Counted from the first letter of the stretch, positions 41,407 through 54,860 are shown. The stretch: 64,000 nucleotides of DNA from Sepiola atlantica (GCA_963556195.1 OY744520.1:7500991-7564990), one strand, 5' to 3'. Notes: generated by a model from the letters alone, not told the origin. Made by a program: numbers and translations.

Positions 41407-41531
41407 AAATTCATGCAAGGAATCTTATTCAATTGGTGTTTAATGACTTATGGATCAAATTCAATGCAAATGCATTGAATTTGATCCATAGTTATTAAAC
41501 ACCAATTGAATAAGATTCCTTGCATGAATTT
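41407..41531. repeat. 125-bp near-perfect palindrome
   Basis: The arms (starting 'aaattcatgcaaggaatctt') meet at about 41,468 with essentially no spacer ('caatgcaaatgcattg'). Over about 62 bp I see only two or three differences, around 'aatgacttatgg' versus 'aataactatgg'. It immediately precedes the Helitron-like element at 41,578. Confidence 0.95.
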
Positions 41532-41577
41532 CAATTTCTTAAAACCCCATAAGCTTAAGCCTTAAATTTTAAAAATT

Positions 41578-41711
41578 GAAATAAGAATTCTAGACATAAG
41601 GTTTAGTATCATTATATCTTGATTTTAATCTTCGTAAGGGAACATAAGTCATGCAAAACTGTTCTGTTCAAGGAATTAATTTTACCCATCCTGGGACAGG
41701 TATTATTCTAG
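41578..41711 (+). mobile_element. Helitron-like element, family b
   Basis: Reverse-complement partner of 13,525-13,658. The 3' end is 'acccatcctgggacaggt', then five bases and CTAG (41,708-41,711) followed by T and a TA tract (41,713-41,741). The hairpin loop differs from the 13.5-kb copy but the stem is conserved. Confidence 0.6.
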
Positions 41712-41712
41712 T

Positions 41713-41741
<29 letters not shown>

Positions 41742-41743
<2 letters not shown>

Positions 41744-41939
41744 TTAGAAATCTAAATGCACGCGACATCATGACTTCCCGCACGCAACACGTTTTATTGG
41801 TAACGATTGCTGTGTAATGTCATTAATGACCAAAAGTAACATGTTCTGTTTAGAACATCTAAATTGTATTCATAAAAAAATTGCAACGATGAATGTATGC
41901 TAATTATTTGTACATTTTTTTTAAAATACCTTGACCGGT
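41742..41939. other. Unassigned
   Basis: Short AT-rich stretch. The minus frame at 41,794-42,003 overlaps R10 and shows no known motif. Confidence 0.35.
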
Positions 41940-42040
41940 GGAAAAAGCTGCTAGTGGCGCCATGGGTTGGTAGTATCGGCTTTACCGCAAAAACTGTTAT
42001 CACCCCCGGTTGTGGCTGATAAATACATGATATCGCACGT
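41934..42040 (+). repeat. R10 dispersed repeat copy
   Basis: 'gaccggtggaaaaagctgct', 'gtggcgccatgggttgg', 'gcaaaaactgtt' and 'ggctgataaa' are matched in order at 43,808-43,895. Confidence 0.65.
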
Positions 42041-42560
42041 GCTATGTCAAAAATGGAATACTAAGAGGAATCTTCAGGAAACCAAAGTGACACACTAGAA
42101 AGTTGGAGTGACATTTTGGAAATAGGAATTTTATGCCAATTATGAAAAGTACAACAAAAAAAGACTTCCCTCTGGTTGACTGTAGTAGGAAGGCAGAATA
42201 TATCACCCATCAGACAGATTTAAAACGACTTGCACCCGGCTACTTGTGATTTTGTCAGAAAATTTAATGGCTGACAAGGTTTACATAACTTCTTTTTTTT
42301 TTAATGTTTTTTGTTTCATTTTACTTCAGTCAAAGTTCTCAGAAATCAAGGGGCCCCTTCCTGACGCTAACACTTGATCTCTATATAAGATACATAGATA
42401 TTTGAATATTCCATTAAAGTTCTTCTTTACCTGTCAAACATTGAGTTAGTAAAAAAGTTAGAACATTAATTTTCCTCTCCCCAATTGACCAGTTTATTAT
42501 GTTATAGTATTATCTTTCTCTTAGTCTTACCGGATTCCATGACAAGAATTCATCTAGTCT
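42041..42560. other. Unassigned
   Basis: Nothing recognised; poly-T at 42,293-42,302. Confidence 0.4.
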
Positions 42561-42815
42561 GGTGGGGTATCCAGCTAAATGGTGTTACTATAGAGGGCAC
42601 TAGACTTTGCCGTTACTGGCTCGCAAGCTTACCAACCGCGACTAGGACGGCACTGCACAAATCTGCTGGGCACACTACGTGCTGACCTCAAGCAGGCGGG
42701 ACTAGGACCACTACGTACAGCGAAACAACTTCATTGGCTACGACAACTTGCGTATGACAAGACCAGATGGTCTGGGACTAGCATGGAGGAGTGATTGCAG
42801 CTACGGGATGTCATT
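42561..42815 (+). pseudogene. Possible LINE C-terminal remnant
   Basis: GC-richer. The plus strand reads 'LLGTLRADLKQAGLGPLRT', then 'QLAYDKTRWSGTSMEE' before a stop near 42,791. 'LR.DL...G' followed by 'LA.D+..W' is common at the extreme C-terminus of several LINE types, but 'AKQLHWLRQ' between them is unusual. Could equally be part of an unknown transposon protein. Confidence 0.35.
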
Positions 42816-43062
42816 TGACTACCGTAGCCGCAGAACACAGTTTTTAATAAATAAAATAAATAATAGGCAACGTCACTTGGAGAAGGTTCACCATTCCTCG
42901 TATAAGCCAGTGTGGGTAGCCATACCGAGGGGATCTTATTTGGGCTTCGAATACTATGTTATATAGAATATTTTGTCAGGGTTTACTTGTAGGAGGAATT
43001 ATCCTCATGCCAGGATGTCCTGACAAACTCCTGTACAGAGAGACCTTAGACACTTGAGGACG

Positions 43063-43368
43063 ATGTTTAGTAGGCATTCAAGTAAAGTACACCGGTGTGA
43101 ACAACGTGATTTTCCTATCGGAGAATGTAAATCGAATGATTGGATTATGACTAAGGATTACACCCACAGTGTTCAGGATCCTGTTCTTGATCGTTAGTGG
43201 CCTAGAGAAATTCTAAACAAGTCAAGAGTACAGTTTCGGGAAATACAACCAAAAATTTACAGGTGTGACGTATGTACAGTGAATGCTATGAAACGAACGG
43301 AAATAGACAAAAGAAGGTACGTCGCTCCGAATGTTACCGAAGCCCACCTCCGTCAAAATCTAAAATAA
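43063..43368 (+). pseudogene. Coding-like remnant of unknown family, one internal stop
   Basis: A 102-codon frame is broken only by a TAG near 43,195. Composition is far less AT-rich than the surroundings and the residues are varied ('KVHRCEQRDFPIGECKSND', 'PREILNKSRVQFREIQPKIY', 'RCDVCTVNAMKRTEIDKRRY', 'VAPNVTEAHLRQNLK'). It includes a C-x2-C (RCDVC) and a basic segment. Upstream in the same frame 'RDLRHLRT' precedes the first Met. I do not recognise the family. A simple A-rich, duplicated tail follows (43,370-43,600), so it might be the end of a transposon protein or a retrocopied exon. Confidence 0.45.
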
Positions 43369-43369
43369 T

Positions 43370-43660
43370 AATTGCTCTTTCTTTAAGTCGTCTGCTCAAA
43401 AAAAAAAATGGGTAAGTTTCAAATTTGATTTCATTAAAGTCGTCTTGTTCTAAAAAAAAGGTAAAAAAAAAAAAAATTGCTCTTTCTTTCGTTCTAATTG
43501 CGTAAAAAGGTCGTCGTTTCTGGTGTTAGTTTACAATTTTATATCGTTTAAGTCGTCTGGTTCTAAAAAATAAAAAAAGTTTCAGAAGTCATTTTTAACA
43601 TGGAGAGGGGCTTCGGTAACAATCGAAGCAGCATATCTTCTTTCGTATTTTTTCGTTCAT
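43370..43660. repeat. Imperfect tandem repeats with A-runs
   Basis: The word 'aa(g)tcgtct.(g/t)ttctaaaaaa' occurs three times (about 43,386, 43,438 and 43,552), and 'attgctctttcttt' twice (43,371 and 43,476). At about 43,600 'gaggggcttcggtaacaatcgaagc' echoes 'gttaccgaagcccacctcc' at 43,332 in reverse complement, so the unit may be bounded by an inverted pair. Confidence 0.5.
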
Positions 43661-43807
43661 TTTCGTAGCATCTGTTGTACATATGTCATGCTTATGTTCC
43701 ACGTACGTCACGCCTGAAAATTTTGTTGTATTTTCCGAAACAGACGTGTTTCAATAAAATATTACTAAACTGCAAACATGAACAAATGTTTTATTTTAAT
43801 ATTCTGT

Positions 43808-43900
43808 CCGGTGGTAAAAGCTGCTGGTGGTACCAAGGGTGGCAGTATTGCCCGAGACACTGAAACTGTTGGGGGCTGATGAAAATAGTGTATCACACAT
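43808..43900 (+). repeat. R10 dispersed repeat copy
   Basis: 'gtccggtggtaaaagctgct', 'ggtggtaccaagggtgg', 'gaaactgttgg' and 'gctgatgaaa' parallel 41,934-42,040. Confidence 0.65.
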
Positions 43901-44586
43901 CTTATCATATGTTTATGTTTATGTTTTTTAAAAAAAATGTACATGATAAGTTGTTCAATTGTTATACCAAATTCAATAATATTAGATTTTTTTTATTTTG
44001 CAAAACTTTTTTCTGTTTTTTGTTTGTTTTTAGGAATATGTGGCAAAAGTAAAAATAATTTTAACAAGACTAATCACTCAACTATTTGGGGTTTAAACAG
44101 AAGTGTCAACAAACAAAACATTTTTTAACTCTGGTTCTGCCGCATTATCACAATGTTTAGTTATGCTTAAAGATTTCTAATATTTAAATACATTTTTATA
44201 ATTCCAAATATTTTATATTTACAAAAAAAATAACGTTCACCATATTTTTTTTTACAAACAACTTATTTTAAGAGTTTGTTCAAAGAAAAATAGTATTTCA
44301 AGTATTTAAAGTTTAATTTTCGTCAACCTTTTTAGAATTTAGAAAATGGCCGAGTAATCTCCCCTTTTAAATTCTATTTTGATTGTTAGACGGGGGGGGG
44401 GGGGGGCTAATTAAAAACTAAAAAATTTTAATAAAGTTTATCACTTAAATAGAAAATGTACAATTTTCTTTTTTAGAGTTATTGTAATTAGCGAGCAGAA
44501 ATGTTAAATGTAACATCAAAATCTACTTCAAACCACTCATCAGCAGATGTTTCAATTCTGTTTAATCAATAGAAAATAAGTTCTAA
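43901..44586. other. AT-rich, nothing recognised
   Basis: Contains a G run at about 44,393-44,406 beside 'gagtaatctccccttt', faintly like the inside of the 34.2-kb MITE, but no inverted termini were found. Confidence 0.4.
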
Positions 44587-44760
44587 TCTCTATATTAATA
44601 AAACTGTGTGACAATTGTGTGTGTGTTTCTCACCTCTACGTTACTTACACGTTATTCTTTTTTAGTTACTATCAATCGATTATTTATTGCAATCAAAAAT
44701 GCAATAGCAGAAAATAAAACAATTTTTTAAATCTTGTTTTAAATTAATTTAATTACAAAA
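44587..44760 (+). repeat. R5 dispersed repeat copy
   Basis: Starts 'tctctatattaataaaactg', then 'gtgtgtgtgtttctcacc', 'tctacgttactta', 'actatcaatcgattatttat' and 'gcagaaaataaaacaa'. The 3' end is lost. Confidence 0.65.
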
Positions 44761-45163
44761 TTAAATCCACCAGAATGCATTTTAGGTTATTTGTAAACAA
44801 TCTTTTAATAATCTTTTCTTGAAAGTTTAACGGAACTCGTTAACTTCTACATCATAATCAAATAGAAAATTATGAAATATTTAAAAAATGAAATGAAAGC
44901 TTTTTCTTAAGTGGGCTCAGAAGTGGAACGAGTATCGTCTGCTTCAAAGATAATAAACACAAAAAACACTTTCACATAACAAACCTGATATGAAAAATGC
45001 AACAAGTATAACAGCTTAAAATACAATTACTAACTTAAATTGTTATTTTCAGATTTGTTTTAATCAAATAAAATTAAGCCTAGTGATTTTAGAAAAGTCA
45101 AAGAGACCTAGTGCTGATTAGAAAGAAATTTAATTAAAAACAAGAACAAAATCTAATCTCATC
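44761..45163. other. AT-rich, nothing recognised
   Basis: No recognisable feature. Confidence 0.45.
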
Positions 45164-45560
45164 CCAGTATTTTTTAAACAAAAAAAGAAAAGTCTACACA
45201 ATCAAAACATTGTAACTTGATTTTTTCTTCTTTTTTTTTTTAAATCTCAAAAAGTAAAATAAATAAAATACGATTTCATTAATCAAAAATTGAATTTTAT
45301 GCGTATGAATGGTTTTAAGTGCTAGAATTATAACAGTGTACGATTGTATATGTATAATAATAAATAAGAAAAATATAATTCTATTCCAGTATTTTTTTTT
45401 ATAAAACAAAAAGAAAAGTCCACACAATCAAAACATTGTGGCTTAACTTTTTTTTTTTAATTTCAAAAGGTAAAATCAATAAAATAAAAATAAAAATCTA
45501 TTAATCAAATTGTATGTTTGTTTATGGATGGCTATAAGTGCTAGAATTGTAACTAACTGT
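45164..45560. repeat. Diverged 222-bp tandem duplication
   Basis: Copy 1 begins 'ccagtatttttt' at 45,164, copy 2 at 45,386. Shared words in order: 'aaagaaaagtc.acacaatc', 'aaaacattgt', 'tttttttaa', 'attaatcaaa', and 'aagtgctagaatt.taac'. More diverged than the other duplications, so older. Confidence 0.8.
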
Positions 45561-45595
45561 TTATCCCTGCAGCAAGTGTATTTATATAAATAAAT

Positions 45596-45643
45596 GGTAA
45601 TAATAATAATAATAATAAATGGTGGTGGTGGTGGTGGTGGTGG

Positions 45644-45721
<78 letters not shown>
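45596..45721. repeat. Compound trinucleotide tract (AAT)(GGT)(AAT)(GAT)
   Basis: Four successive trinucleotide blocks. The poly-His/poly-Tyr/poly-Leu frame on the minus strand (45,553-45,789) is only the translation of this tract. Confidence 0.95.
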
Positions 45722-45722
<1 letters not shown>

Positions 45723-46224
45723 TTTCTCTGATCATCATTTGCCTCCCCTCACATGTCAAATTGAAAAGCTGCATCTTTAAATCTATCAATAATAAAATAT
45801 CGTAAAAAAGGGAAGTAATGTATGTGTTCAGTTTAATATATGCATGAAGACTTGTGTATATTACAGAATATTATACGCAGTAAAATTTAGATGAATGTCA
45901 TTTACAAATATCAAAAATAAAAAATAAAATCTAAGGATGTTATGTCTATTTTATTTGTTTTCATAGGAAAATTTTTGAAGAGAAAAAATCCTATCTCATT
46001 TTTGTTTAAATACCATAAATAAAACATTTTGAAAATAAAAAAAATTTTTGTCATTCAGAAAATTACATAGTTAACAGTAGAAAAAATATACAATATTGTC
46101 TATAAAAAAATTGATATTTTAAATTTAATTTAAATTTATTGAAGAATTGAATCAAGTGTTTTGTTTCTTTTATTATTTTCTAGCTGGATTCCCAAATCTC
46201 TAGATCTGTTGTATGAATCAACAG
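45722..46224. other. AT-rich, nothing recognised
   Basis: No feature recognised. Confidence 0.45.
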
Positions 46225-46355
46225 ATATTTTGCTCATAGGAACTTGGAAGGTCTGAGAGTGCCTTTTTCTGTGGATAAGCTGGATTTTTCCCCTTCACAT
46301 TAAAAAACAGACCTTGTGTCTAACTTTGCCCTCGTGAGGAGGAAAGAACAATAAA
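46225..46355 (-). repeat. R1 SINE-like repeat, 5' module only
   Basis: The minus strand reads 'cacgagggcaaagttagaca', 'caaggtctg', 'taatgtgaagggg', 'aatccagctta' and 'aaaaaggcactctcaga'. The middle and 3' modules are missing. Confidence 0.65.
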
Positions 46356-46689
46356 TTGAGGTGAAAATAATAAATTTGTTTACCCCAACACATACATCTC
46401 AAGTGAGAGGGGGAAAAGAATTATTTAAGGTGAAACTTCGTTTTTTTCCTCCTGTCAAATAATTTCCTTCACGAACCACAATAATTATATCATCATCACA
46501 TTGACTTTAGTCTTTTTTTAATTAATTAATCCTTGACTGCTTATCAGTAACACATACAGGTGTGTAAATGCAAAACCTGGAATCCGATGCTATGTATTAC
46601 AGATGGTAGTGGTTGTAACTTGAACTAAACCATTATTATAGTCCCAAACATGAAAGCAGTAAGAAAAATCATTATAATCTCTATATAGA
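46356..46689. other. Unassigned, last non-array sequence
   Basis: Nothing recognised. The minisatellite begins directly after 'ataacacatatacacatcaa'. Confidence 0.4.
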
Positions 46690-47290
46690 TAACACATATA
46701 CACATCAATATATATATATATAATATATATATATACATCCATCTATATATATATATAATATATAGATATATACATCCATCTATATATATATATAATATAT
46801 AGATATATACATCCATCTATATATATATATATATATATATATACATCCATCTATATATATAATATATATATATATACATCCATCAATATATATATAATAT
46901 ATATATATATATATCCATCAATATATATATATATAATATATATATATACATCCATCAATATATATATATAATATATATATATACATCCATCAATATATAT
47001 ATATAATATATATATACATCCATCAATATATATATAATATATATATATACATCCATCAATATATATATAATATATATATATACATCCATCAATATATATA
47101 TAATATATATATATACATCCATCAATATATATATAATATATATATATACATCCATCAATATATATATATAATATATATATATACATCCATCAATATATAT
47201 ATATAATATATATATATACATCCATCAATATATATATATAATATATATATATACATCCATCAATATATATATATAATATATATATATACA
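46690..47290. repeat. Giant AT minisatellite, zone 1: phase-broken TA blocks
   Basis: Units of about 33-40 bp: spacer catccatcaa (early units catccatcta), then a TA block containing one 'taatat' phase break, then another TA block. The break recurs in nearly every unit, unlike in later zones. Confidence 0.95.
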
Positions 47291-47925
47291 TCCATCAATA
47301 TATACATATACATCCATCTATATATATATATATATATCAATATATATATATACATATATCCATCAATATACATATACATACATCCATCAATATATATATA
47401 TACATATACATCCATCAATATATATATATACATATACATCCATCAATATATATATATACATATGCATCCATCAATATATATATATACATATATATATATA
47501 TACATCCATCTATATATATACATATATATATACATCCATCAATATATATACATATATATATACATCCATCAATATATATATATACATATATATACATACA
47601 TCCATCAATATATATATATATACATATGTATATATACATCCATCAATATATATATATATACATATATATATATACATCCATCAATATATATATATACATC
47701 CATCAATATATATATATAAATGCATCCATCAATATATATATATATACATGCATCAATATATATATATATACATCCATCAATATATATATATATACATCCA
47801 TCAATATACATCCATCAATATATATATATACATATATATATACATCCATCAATATACATATATATATACATCCATCAATATATATACATATATATATATA
47901 CATCCATCAATATATATATATATAC
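47291..47925. repeat. Giant AT minisatellite, zone 2: irregular units
   Basis: Spacer catccatcaa at irregular distances, with 'catatacatcc' and isolated 'catgcatc' variants. It is transitional between zone 1 and the regular zones. Confidence 0.9.
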
Positions 47926-48252
47926 ACCCATCAATATATATATATATACACCCATCAATATATATATATATATACACCCATCAATATATATATATATATA
48001 CACCCATCAATATATATATATATATACACCCATCAATATATATATATATATATACACCCATCAATATATATATATATATATATATACACCCATCAATATA
48101 TATATATATATATATACACCCATCATATATATATATATATATATATACACCCATCAATATATATATATATATATATATATATACACCCATCAATATATAT
48201 ATATATATATATATACACCCATCAATATATATATATATATATATACACCCAT

Positions 48253-48285
<33 letters not shown>

Positions 48286-48290
48286 CATCA
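47926..48290. repeat. Giant AT minisatellite, zone 3: caccc spacer
   Basis: The spacer is cacccatcaa instead of catccatcaa in consecutive units with TA blocks of rising length. One unit has lost 'ca' (about 48,121). Confidence 0.92.
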
Positions 48291-48318
48291 ATATATATAT
48301 ATATACATATACCCATCA

Positions 48319-48351
<33 letters not shown>

Positions 48352-48360
48352 AACATCCAT

Positions 48361-48393
<33 letters not shown>

Positions 48394-48402
48394 AACATCC
48401 AT

Positions 48403-48435
<33 letters not shown>

Positions 48436-48560
48436 AACATCCAGTCAATATATATATATATACATATATATATATAAACATCCATCAATATATATATATA
48501 TACATATATATATACAAACATCCATCAATATATATATATACATATATATATACAAACATC
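48291..48560. repeat. Giant AT minisatellite, zone 4: aaacatcc spacer
   Basis: Consecutive units with 'ataaacatccatcaa' (later 'acaaacatcc'), each with an internal 'tacata' in the TA block. One unit reads catccagtcaa. Confidence 0.9.
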
Positions 48561-48563
48561 CAA

Positions 48564-48594
<31 letters not shown>

Positions 48595-48601
48595 CATCCA
48601 T

Positions 48602-48632
<31 letters not shown>

Positions 48633-48639
48633 CATCCAT

Positions 48640-48670
<31 letters not shown>

Positions 48671-49029
48671 CATCCATCAATATATATATATATACATATA
48701 TATAAATATCCATCAATATATATATATATACATATATATAAATATCCATCAATATATATATATATACATATATATATACATCCATCAATATATATATATA
48801 TACATATATATATACATCCATCAATATATATATACATATATATATACATCCATCAATATATATATACATATATATATACATCCATCAATATATATATATA
48901 TACATATATATATACATCCATCAATATATATATATATACATATATATATACATCCATCAATATATATGTATATACATATATATATACATCCATCAATATA
49001 TATATATATACATATATATATACATCCAT

Positions 49030-49060
<31 letters not shown>

Positions 49061-49067
49061 CATCCAT

Positions 49068-49098
<31 letters not shown>

Positions 49099-49317
49099 CA
49101 TCCATCAATATATATATATATACATATATATATACATCCATCAATATATATATATATACATATATATATACATCCATCAATATATATATATATACATATA
49201 TATATACATCCATCAATATATATATATATACATATATATACATCCATCATATATATATATATATATATATATACATCCATCAATATATATATATATATAT
49301 ATATTATATACATCCAT

Positions 49318-49356
<39 letters not shown>

Positions 49357-49661
49357 CATCAATATATATATATATACATATATATATACATCCATCAATA
49401 TATATATATATACATATATATATACATCCATCAATATATATATATACATACATCCATCAATATATATATATATACATACATCCATCAATATATATATATA
49501 TACATATATATATACATCCATCAATATATATATATACATATATATATACATCCATCAATATATATATATACATATATATATACATCCATCAATATATATA
49601 TATATACATATATATATACATCCATCAATATATATATATACATATATATATACATCCATCA

Positions 49662-49696
<35 letters not shown>

Positions 49697-50259
49697 CATC
49701 CATCAATATATATATATATACATATACGTCCATCAATATATATATATATACATATACGTCCATCAATATATATATATACATATATATACATCCATCAATA
49801 TATATATACACATATATACAGCCATCAATATATATATACACATATATATACATCCATCAATATATATATACACATATATATACATCCATCAATATATATA
49901 TACACATATATATACATCCATCAATATATATATATACACATATATATACATCCATCAATATATATATACATATATATATATACATCCATCAATATATATA
50001 TACAAATATATATATACATCCATCAATATATATATATACATATATATATATACATCCATCAATATATATATACACATATATATACATCCATCAATATATA
50101 TATACACATATATATACATCCATCAATATATATATACACATATATATACATCCATCAATATATATATATACATATATATATACATCCATCAATATATATA
50201 TACAAATATATATATACATCCATCAATATATATATATATACATATATATATACATCCAT

Positions 50260-50292
<33 letters not shown>

Positions 50293-50302
50293 CATCCATC
50301 AA

Positions 50303-50334
<32 letters not shown>

Positions 50335-50413
50335 CATCCATCAATATATATACATCCATCAATATATATACATCCATCAATATATATATATACATATATA
50401 TATATACATCCAT

Positions 50414-50450
<37 letters not shown>

Positions 50451-51091
50451 CATCAATATATATATATACATATATATATACATCCATCAATATATATATA
50501 TACATATATATATATACATCCATCAATATATATATACATATATATATACATCCATCAATATATATATATACATATATACATCCATCAATATATATATATA
50601 TACATATATATATATACATCCATCAATATATATATATACATATACATATATACATCCATCAATATATATATATACATATATACATCCATCAATATATATA
50701 TATACATATATACATCCATCAATATATATATATACATATATACATCCATCAATATATATATATACATATATACATCCATCAATATATATATATACATATA
50801 TACATCCATCAATATATATATATACATATATATATACATCCATCAATATATATATATACATATGTATATACATCCATCAATATATATATATACATATGTA
50901 TATACATCCATCAATATATATATATACATATATATATATACATCCATCAATATATATATACATATATATATATATACATCCATCAATATATACATATACA
51001 TATATATATATATACATCCATCAATATATACATATACATATATATATACATCTATCAATATATACATATACATATATATATATACATCCAT

Positions 51092-51122
<31 letters not shown>

Positions 51123-51356
51123 CATCCATCAATATATATATCTACATATATATATATACATCCATCAATATATATATATACATATATATATATACATCCA
51201 TCAATATATATATATATACATATATATATATACATCCATCAATATATATATATATACATATATATATATACATCCATCAATATATATATATATACATATA
51301 TATATATACATCCATCAATATATATATATATACATATATATATACATCCATCAATA

Positions 51357-51390
<34 letters not shown>

Positions 51391-51399
51391 CATCCATCA

Positions 51400-51430
<31 letters not shown>

Positions 51431-51557
51431 CATCCATCAATATATATATATACATCCATATATATATACATCCATAAATATATATATATACATATATATA
51501 TATATACATCCATCAATATATATATATATACATCCATCAATATATATATACATCCGT

Positions 51558-51590
<33 letters not shown>

Positions 51591-51597
51591 CATCCAT

Positions 51598-51628
<31 letters not shown>

Positions 51629-51741
51629 CATCCATCAATATATATATATATACATATATATATACATCCATCAATATATATATATATATACATATATATA
51701 CATCCATCAATATATATATATATACATATATATACATCCAT

Positions 51742-51776
<35 letters not shown>

Positions 51777-52213
51777 CATCCATCAATATATATATATACA
51801 TCCATCAATATATATATATATACATATATATATACATCCATCATATATATATATATACATATATATATACATCCATCAATATATATATATATACATCCAT
51901 CAATATATATATATATACATATATATACATCCATCAATATATATATATATACATATATATACATCCATCAATATATATATATATACATATATATACATCC
52001 ATCAATATATATATATATACATATATATACATCCATCAATATATATATATATACATATATATACATCCATCAATATATATATATACATCCATCAATATAT
52101 ATATATACATATATATACATCCATCAATATATATATATATACATATATATACATCCATCAATATATATATATACATCCATCAATATATATATATACATAT
52201 ATATACATCCAAC

Positions 52214-52244
<31 letters not shown>

Positions 52245-52265
52245 CATATATATATACATCCATCA

Positions 52266-52298
<33 letters not shown>

Positions 52299-52340
52299 CA
52301 TATATATATACATCCATCAATATATATATACATATATATA
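48561..52340. repeat. Giant AT minisatellite, zone 5: tacatccatcaa main array
   Basis: About 3.8 kb of units near 33-38 bp: 'tacatccatcaa', TA block, 'tacata', TA block. Subzones carry local variants (cacatatata at 49,800-50,160, short 27-bp units at 50,640-50,830, catataca at 50,985-51,080), each confined to neighbouring units, as expected from local amplification. Confidence 0.95.
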
Positions 52341-52915
52341 TACATCCATTAATATATGTATATATATACATATATATATACATCCATTAATATATGTATA
52401 TATATACATCCATCAATATATATATACATCCATCAACATATATATATATATATACATACATCAATATATATATATATATATCAATATATCTATATATATA
52501 TATCAATATATCTATATATATATATATATATATCAATATATCTATATATATATATACATACATCAATATATATATATATACATACATCAATATATATATA
52601 TATACATACATCAATATATATATATATATATATATACATCAATATATATATATATATACATACATCAATATATATATATATATATACATACATCAATATA
52701 TATATATATATACATACATCAATATATATATATATATACATACATCAATATATATATATATATACATACATCAATATATATATATATATATATATACATA
52801 CATCAATATATATATATATATACATACATCAATATATATATATATATATATATATACATCCATCAATATATATATATATATACATCCATCAATATATATA
52901 TATATATCTAGATAT
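52341..52915. repeat. Giant AT minisatellite, zone 6: tacatacatcaa spacer
   Basis: After two 'catccattaatatatg' units the spacer changes to tacatacatcaa and 'tatcaatatatc' with shorter units of about 22-30 bp. Confidence 0.92.
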
Positions 52916-53009
52916 CCATCAATATATATATATATATATATAAATACATCCATGCATATACAAATCAATATATACATATATATATAAATAAATACATGCA
53001 TATACACAT

Positions 53010-53046
<37 letters not shown>

Positions 53047-53060
53047 CATGCATATACACA

Positions 53061-53096
<36 letters not shown>

Positions 53097-53800
53097 CATG
53101 CATATACACATCAATATATATATGTATATATATATATGCATGCATATACACATCAATATATATATGTATATATATATATATATATATATGCATGCATATA
53201 CACATCAATATATATATGTATATATATATATATATGCATGCATATACACATCAATATATATATGTATATATATATATATATGCATGCATATACACATCAA
53301 TATATATATGTATATATGCATGCATATACACATCAATATATATATGTATATATGCATGCATATACACATCAATATATATATATATGTGTATATATATATA
53401 TGCATGCATATACACATCAATATATATATATATATATGTGTGTATATATATATATATGCATGCATATACACATCAATATATATATATATATGTGTATATA
53501 TATATATGCATGCATATACACATCAATATATATATATATATGTGTATATATATATATGCATGCATATACACATCAAAATATATATATATATATTCATGCA
53601 TATACACATCAATATATATATATATATATATATGCATGCATATACACATCAATATATATATATATATATATATGCATGCATATACACATCAATATATATA
53701 TATATATATGCATGCATATACACATCAATATATATATATATATATATATGCATGCATATACACATCAATATATATATATATATGCATGCATATACACATC
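52916..53800. repeat. Giant AT minisatellite, zone 7: tgcatgcatatacacatcaa spacer
   Basis: The spacer lengthens to 'atgcatgcatatacacatcaa', containing the self-complementary tatgcatgcata. Several units carry 'tatgtgtata' or 'tatgtata' in the TA block. The zone stops at the N gap. Confidence 0.92.
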
Positions 53801-54000
53801 NNNNNNNNNNNNNNNNNNNNNNNNNNNNNNNNNNNNNNNNNNNNNNNNNNNNNNNNNNNNNNNNNNNNNNNNNNNNNNNNNNNNNNNNNNNNNNNNNNNN
53901 NNNNNNNNNNNNNNNNNNNNNNNNNNNNNNNNNNNNNNNNNNNNNNNNNNNNNNNNNNNNNNNNNNNNNNNNNNNNNNNNNNNNNNNNNNNNNNNNNNNN
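53801..54000. other. Assembly gap, 200 N
   Basis: Exactly 200 unknown bases, a conventional placeholder length rather than a measured gap. Confidence 1.
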
Positions 54001-54040
54001 ACCTTATCCCGTATACCAGCCATCACTAAATAACCTCCCA
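54001..54040. other. Non-array sequence at the gap edge
   Basis: Forty bases ('accttatcccgtatacc..') unlike the repeat, followed by units with irregular indels to about 54,340. It looks like a poor-quality contig end. Confidence 0.6.
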
Positions 54041-54559
54041 AATATATATACCTCCATCAATATTATATATACATATATATATACATCCATCTATAATATA
54101 TACACATACATACATCCATCAATATATATATATACATATATACCTCCATCAATATATATATATACATATATATATATACATCCATCAATATATATATACA
54201 TAACATATATACATCCATCAATATATATATATACATATATACATCCATCAATATATATATATACATATATACATCCATCAATATATATATATACATATAT
54301 ATATACATCCATCAATATATATATATACATATTATATATACATCCATCAATATATATATACATATGTATATACATCCATCAATATATATATATACATATA
54401 TATATATACATCCATCAATATATATATACATATATATATATACATCCATCAATATATACATATACATATATATATATATACATCCATCAATATATACATA
54501 TACATATATATATATACATCTATCAATATATACATATACATATATATATATACATCCAT

Positions 54560-54590
<31 letters not shown>

Positions 54591-54826
54591 CATCCATCAA
54601 TATATATATCTACATATATATATATACATCCATCAATATATATATATACATATATATATATATACATCCATCAATATATATATATATACATATATATATA
54701 TACATCCATCAATATATATATATATACATATATATATATACATCCATCAATATATATATATATACATATATATATATACATCCATCAATATATATATATA
54801 TACATATATATATACATCCATCAATA

Positions 54827-54860
<34 letters not shown>

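Larger units (their letters stand above)
50570..53800. repeat. Gap-flanking duplicate, first copy
   Basis: This block is repeated after the gap. Landmarks: the unique 'atctatcaa' at 51,051 and 54,519, 'atctacata' at 51,140 and 54,608, 'cattaatatatg' at 52,347 and 55,819, and 'ctagatatcc' at 52,908 and 56,380. The offset is 3,468 for the first two landmarks and 3,472 for the last two. Confidence 0.9.

Noticed and set aside
45553..45789. Poly-His/poly-Tyr/poly-Leu protein
   Set aside because: Pure translation of the (AAT)(GGT)(GAT) microsatellite.
47748..52352. 1,534-codon open frame of Tyr, Ile, His, Pro and Ser
   Set aside because: It is the translation of the (TA)n/catccatcaa repeat. The units lack stop codons in several frames on both strands, so long frames appear in all of them. 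No protein-like composition.
53801..54000. Frames running through X residues across the gap
   Set aside because: Unknown bases contain no stops; these frames are artefacts of the N run.
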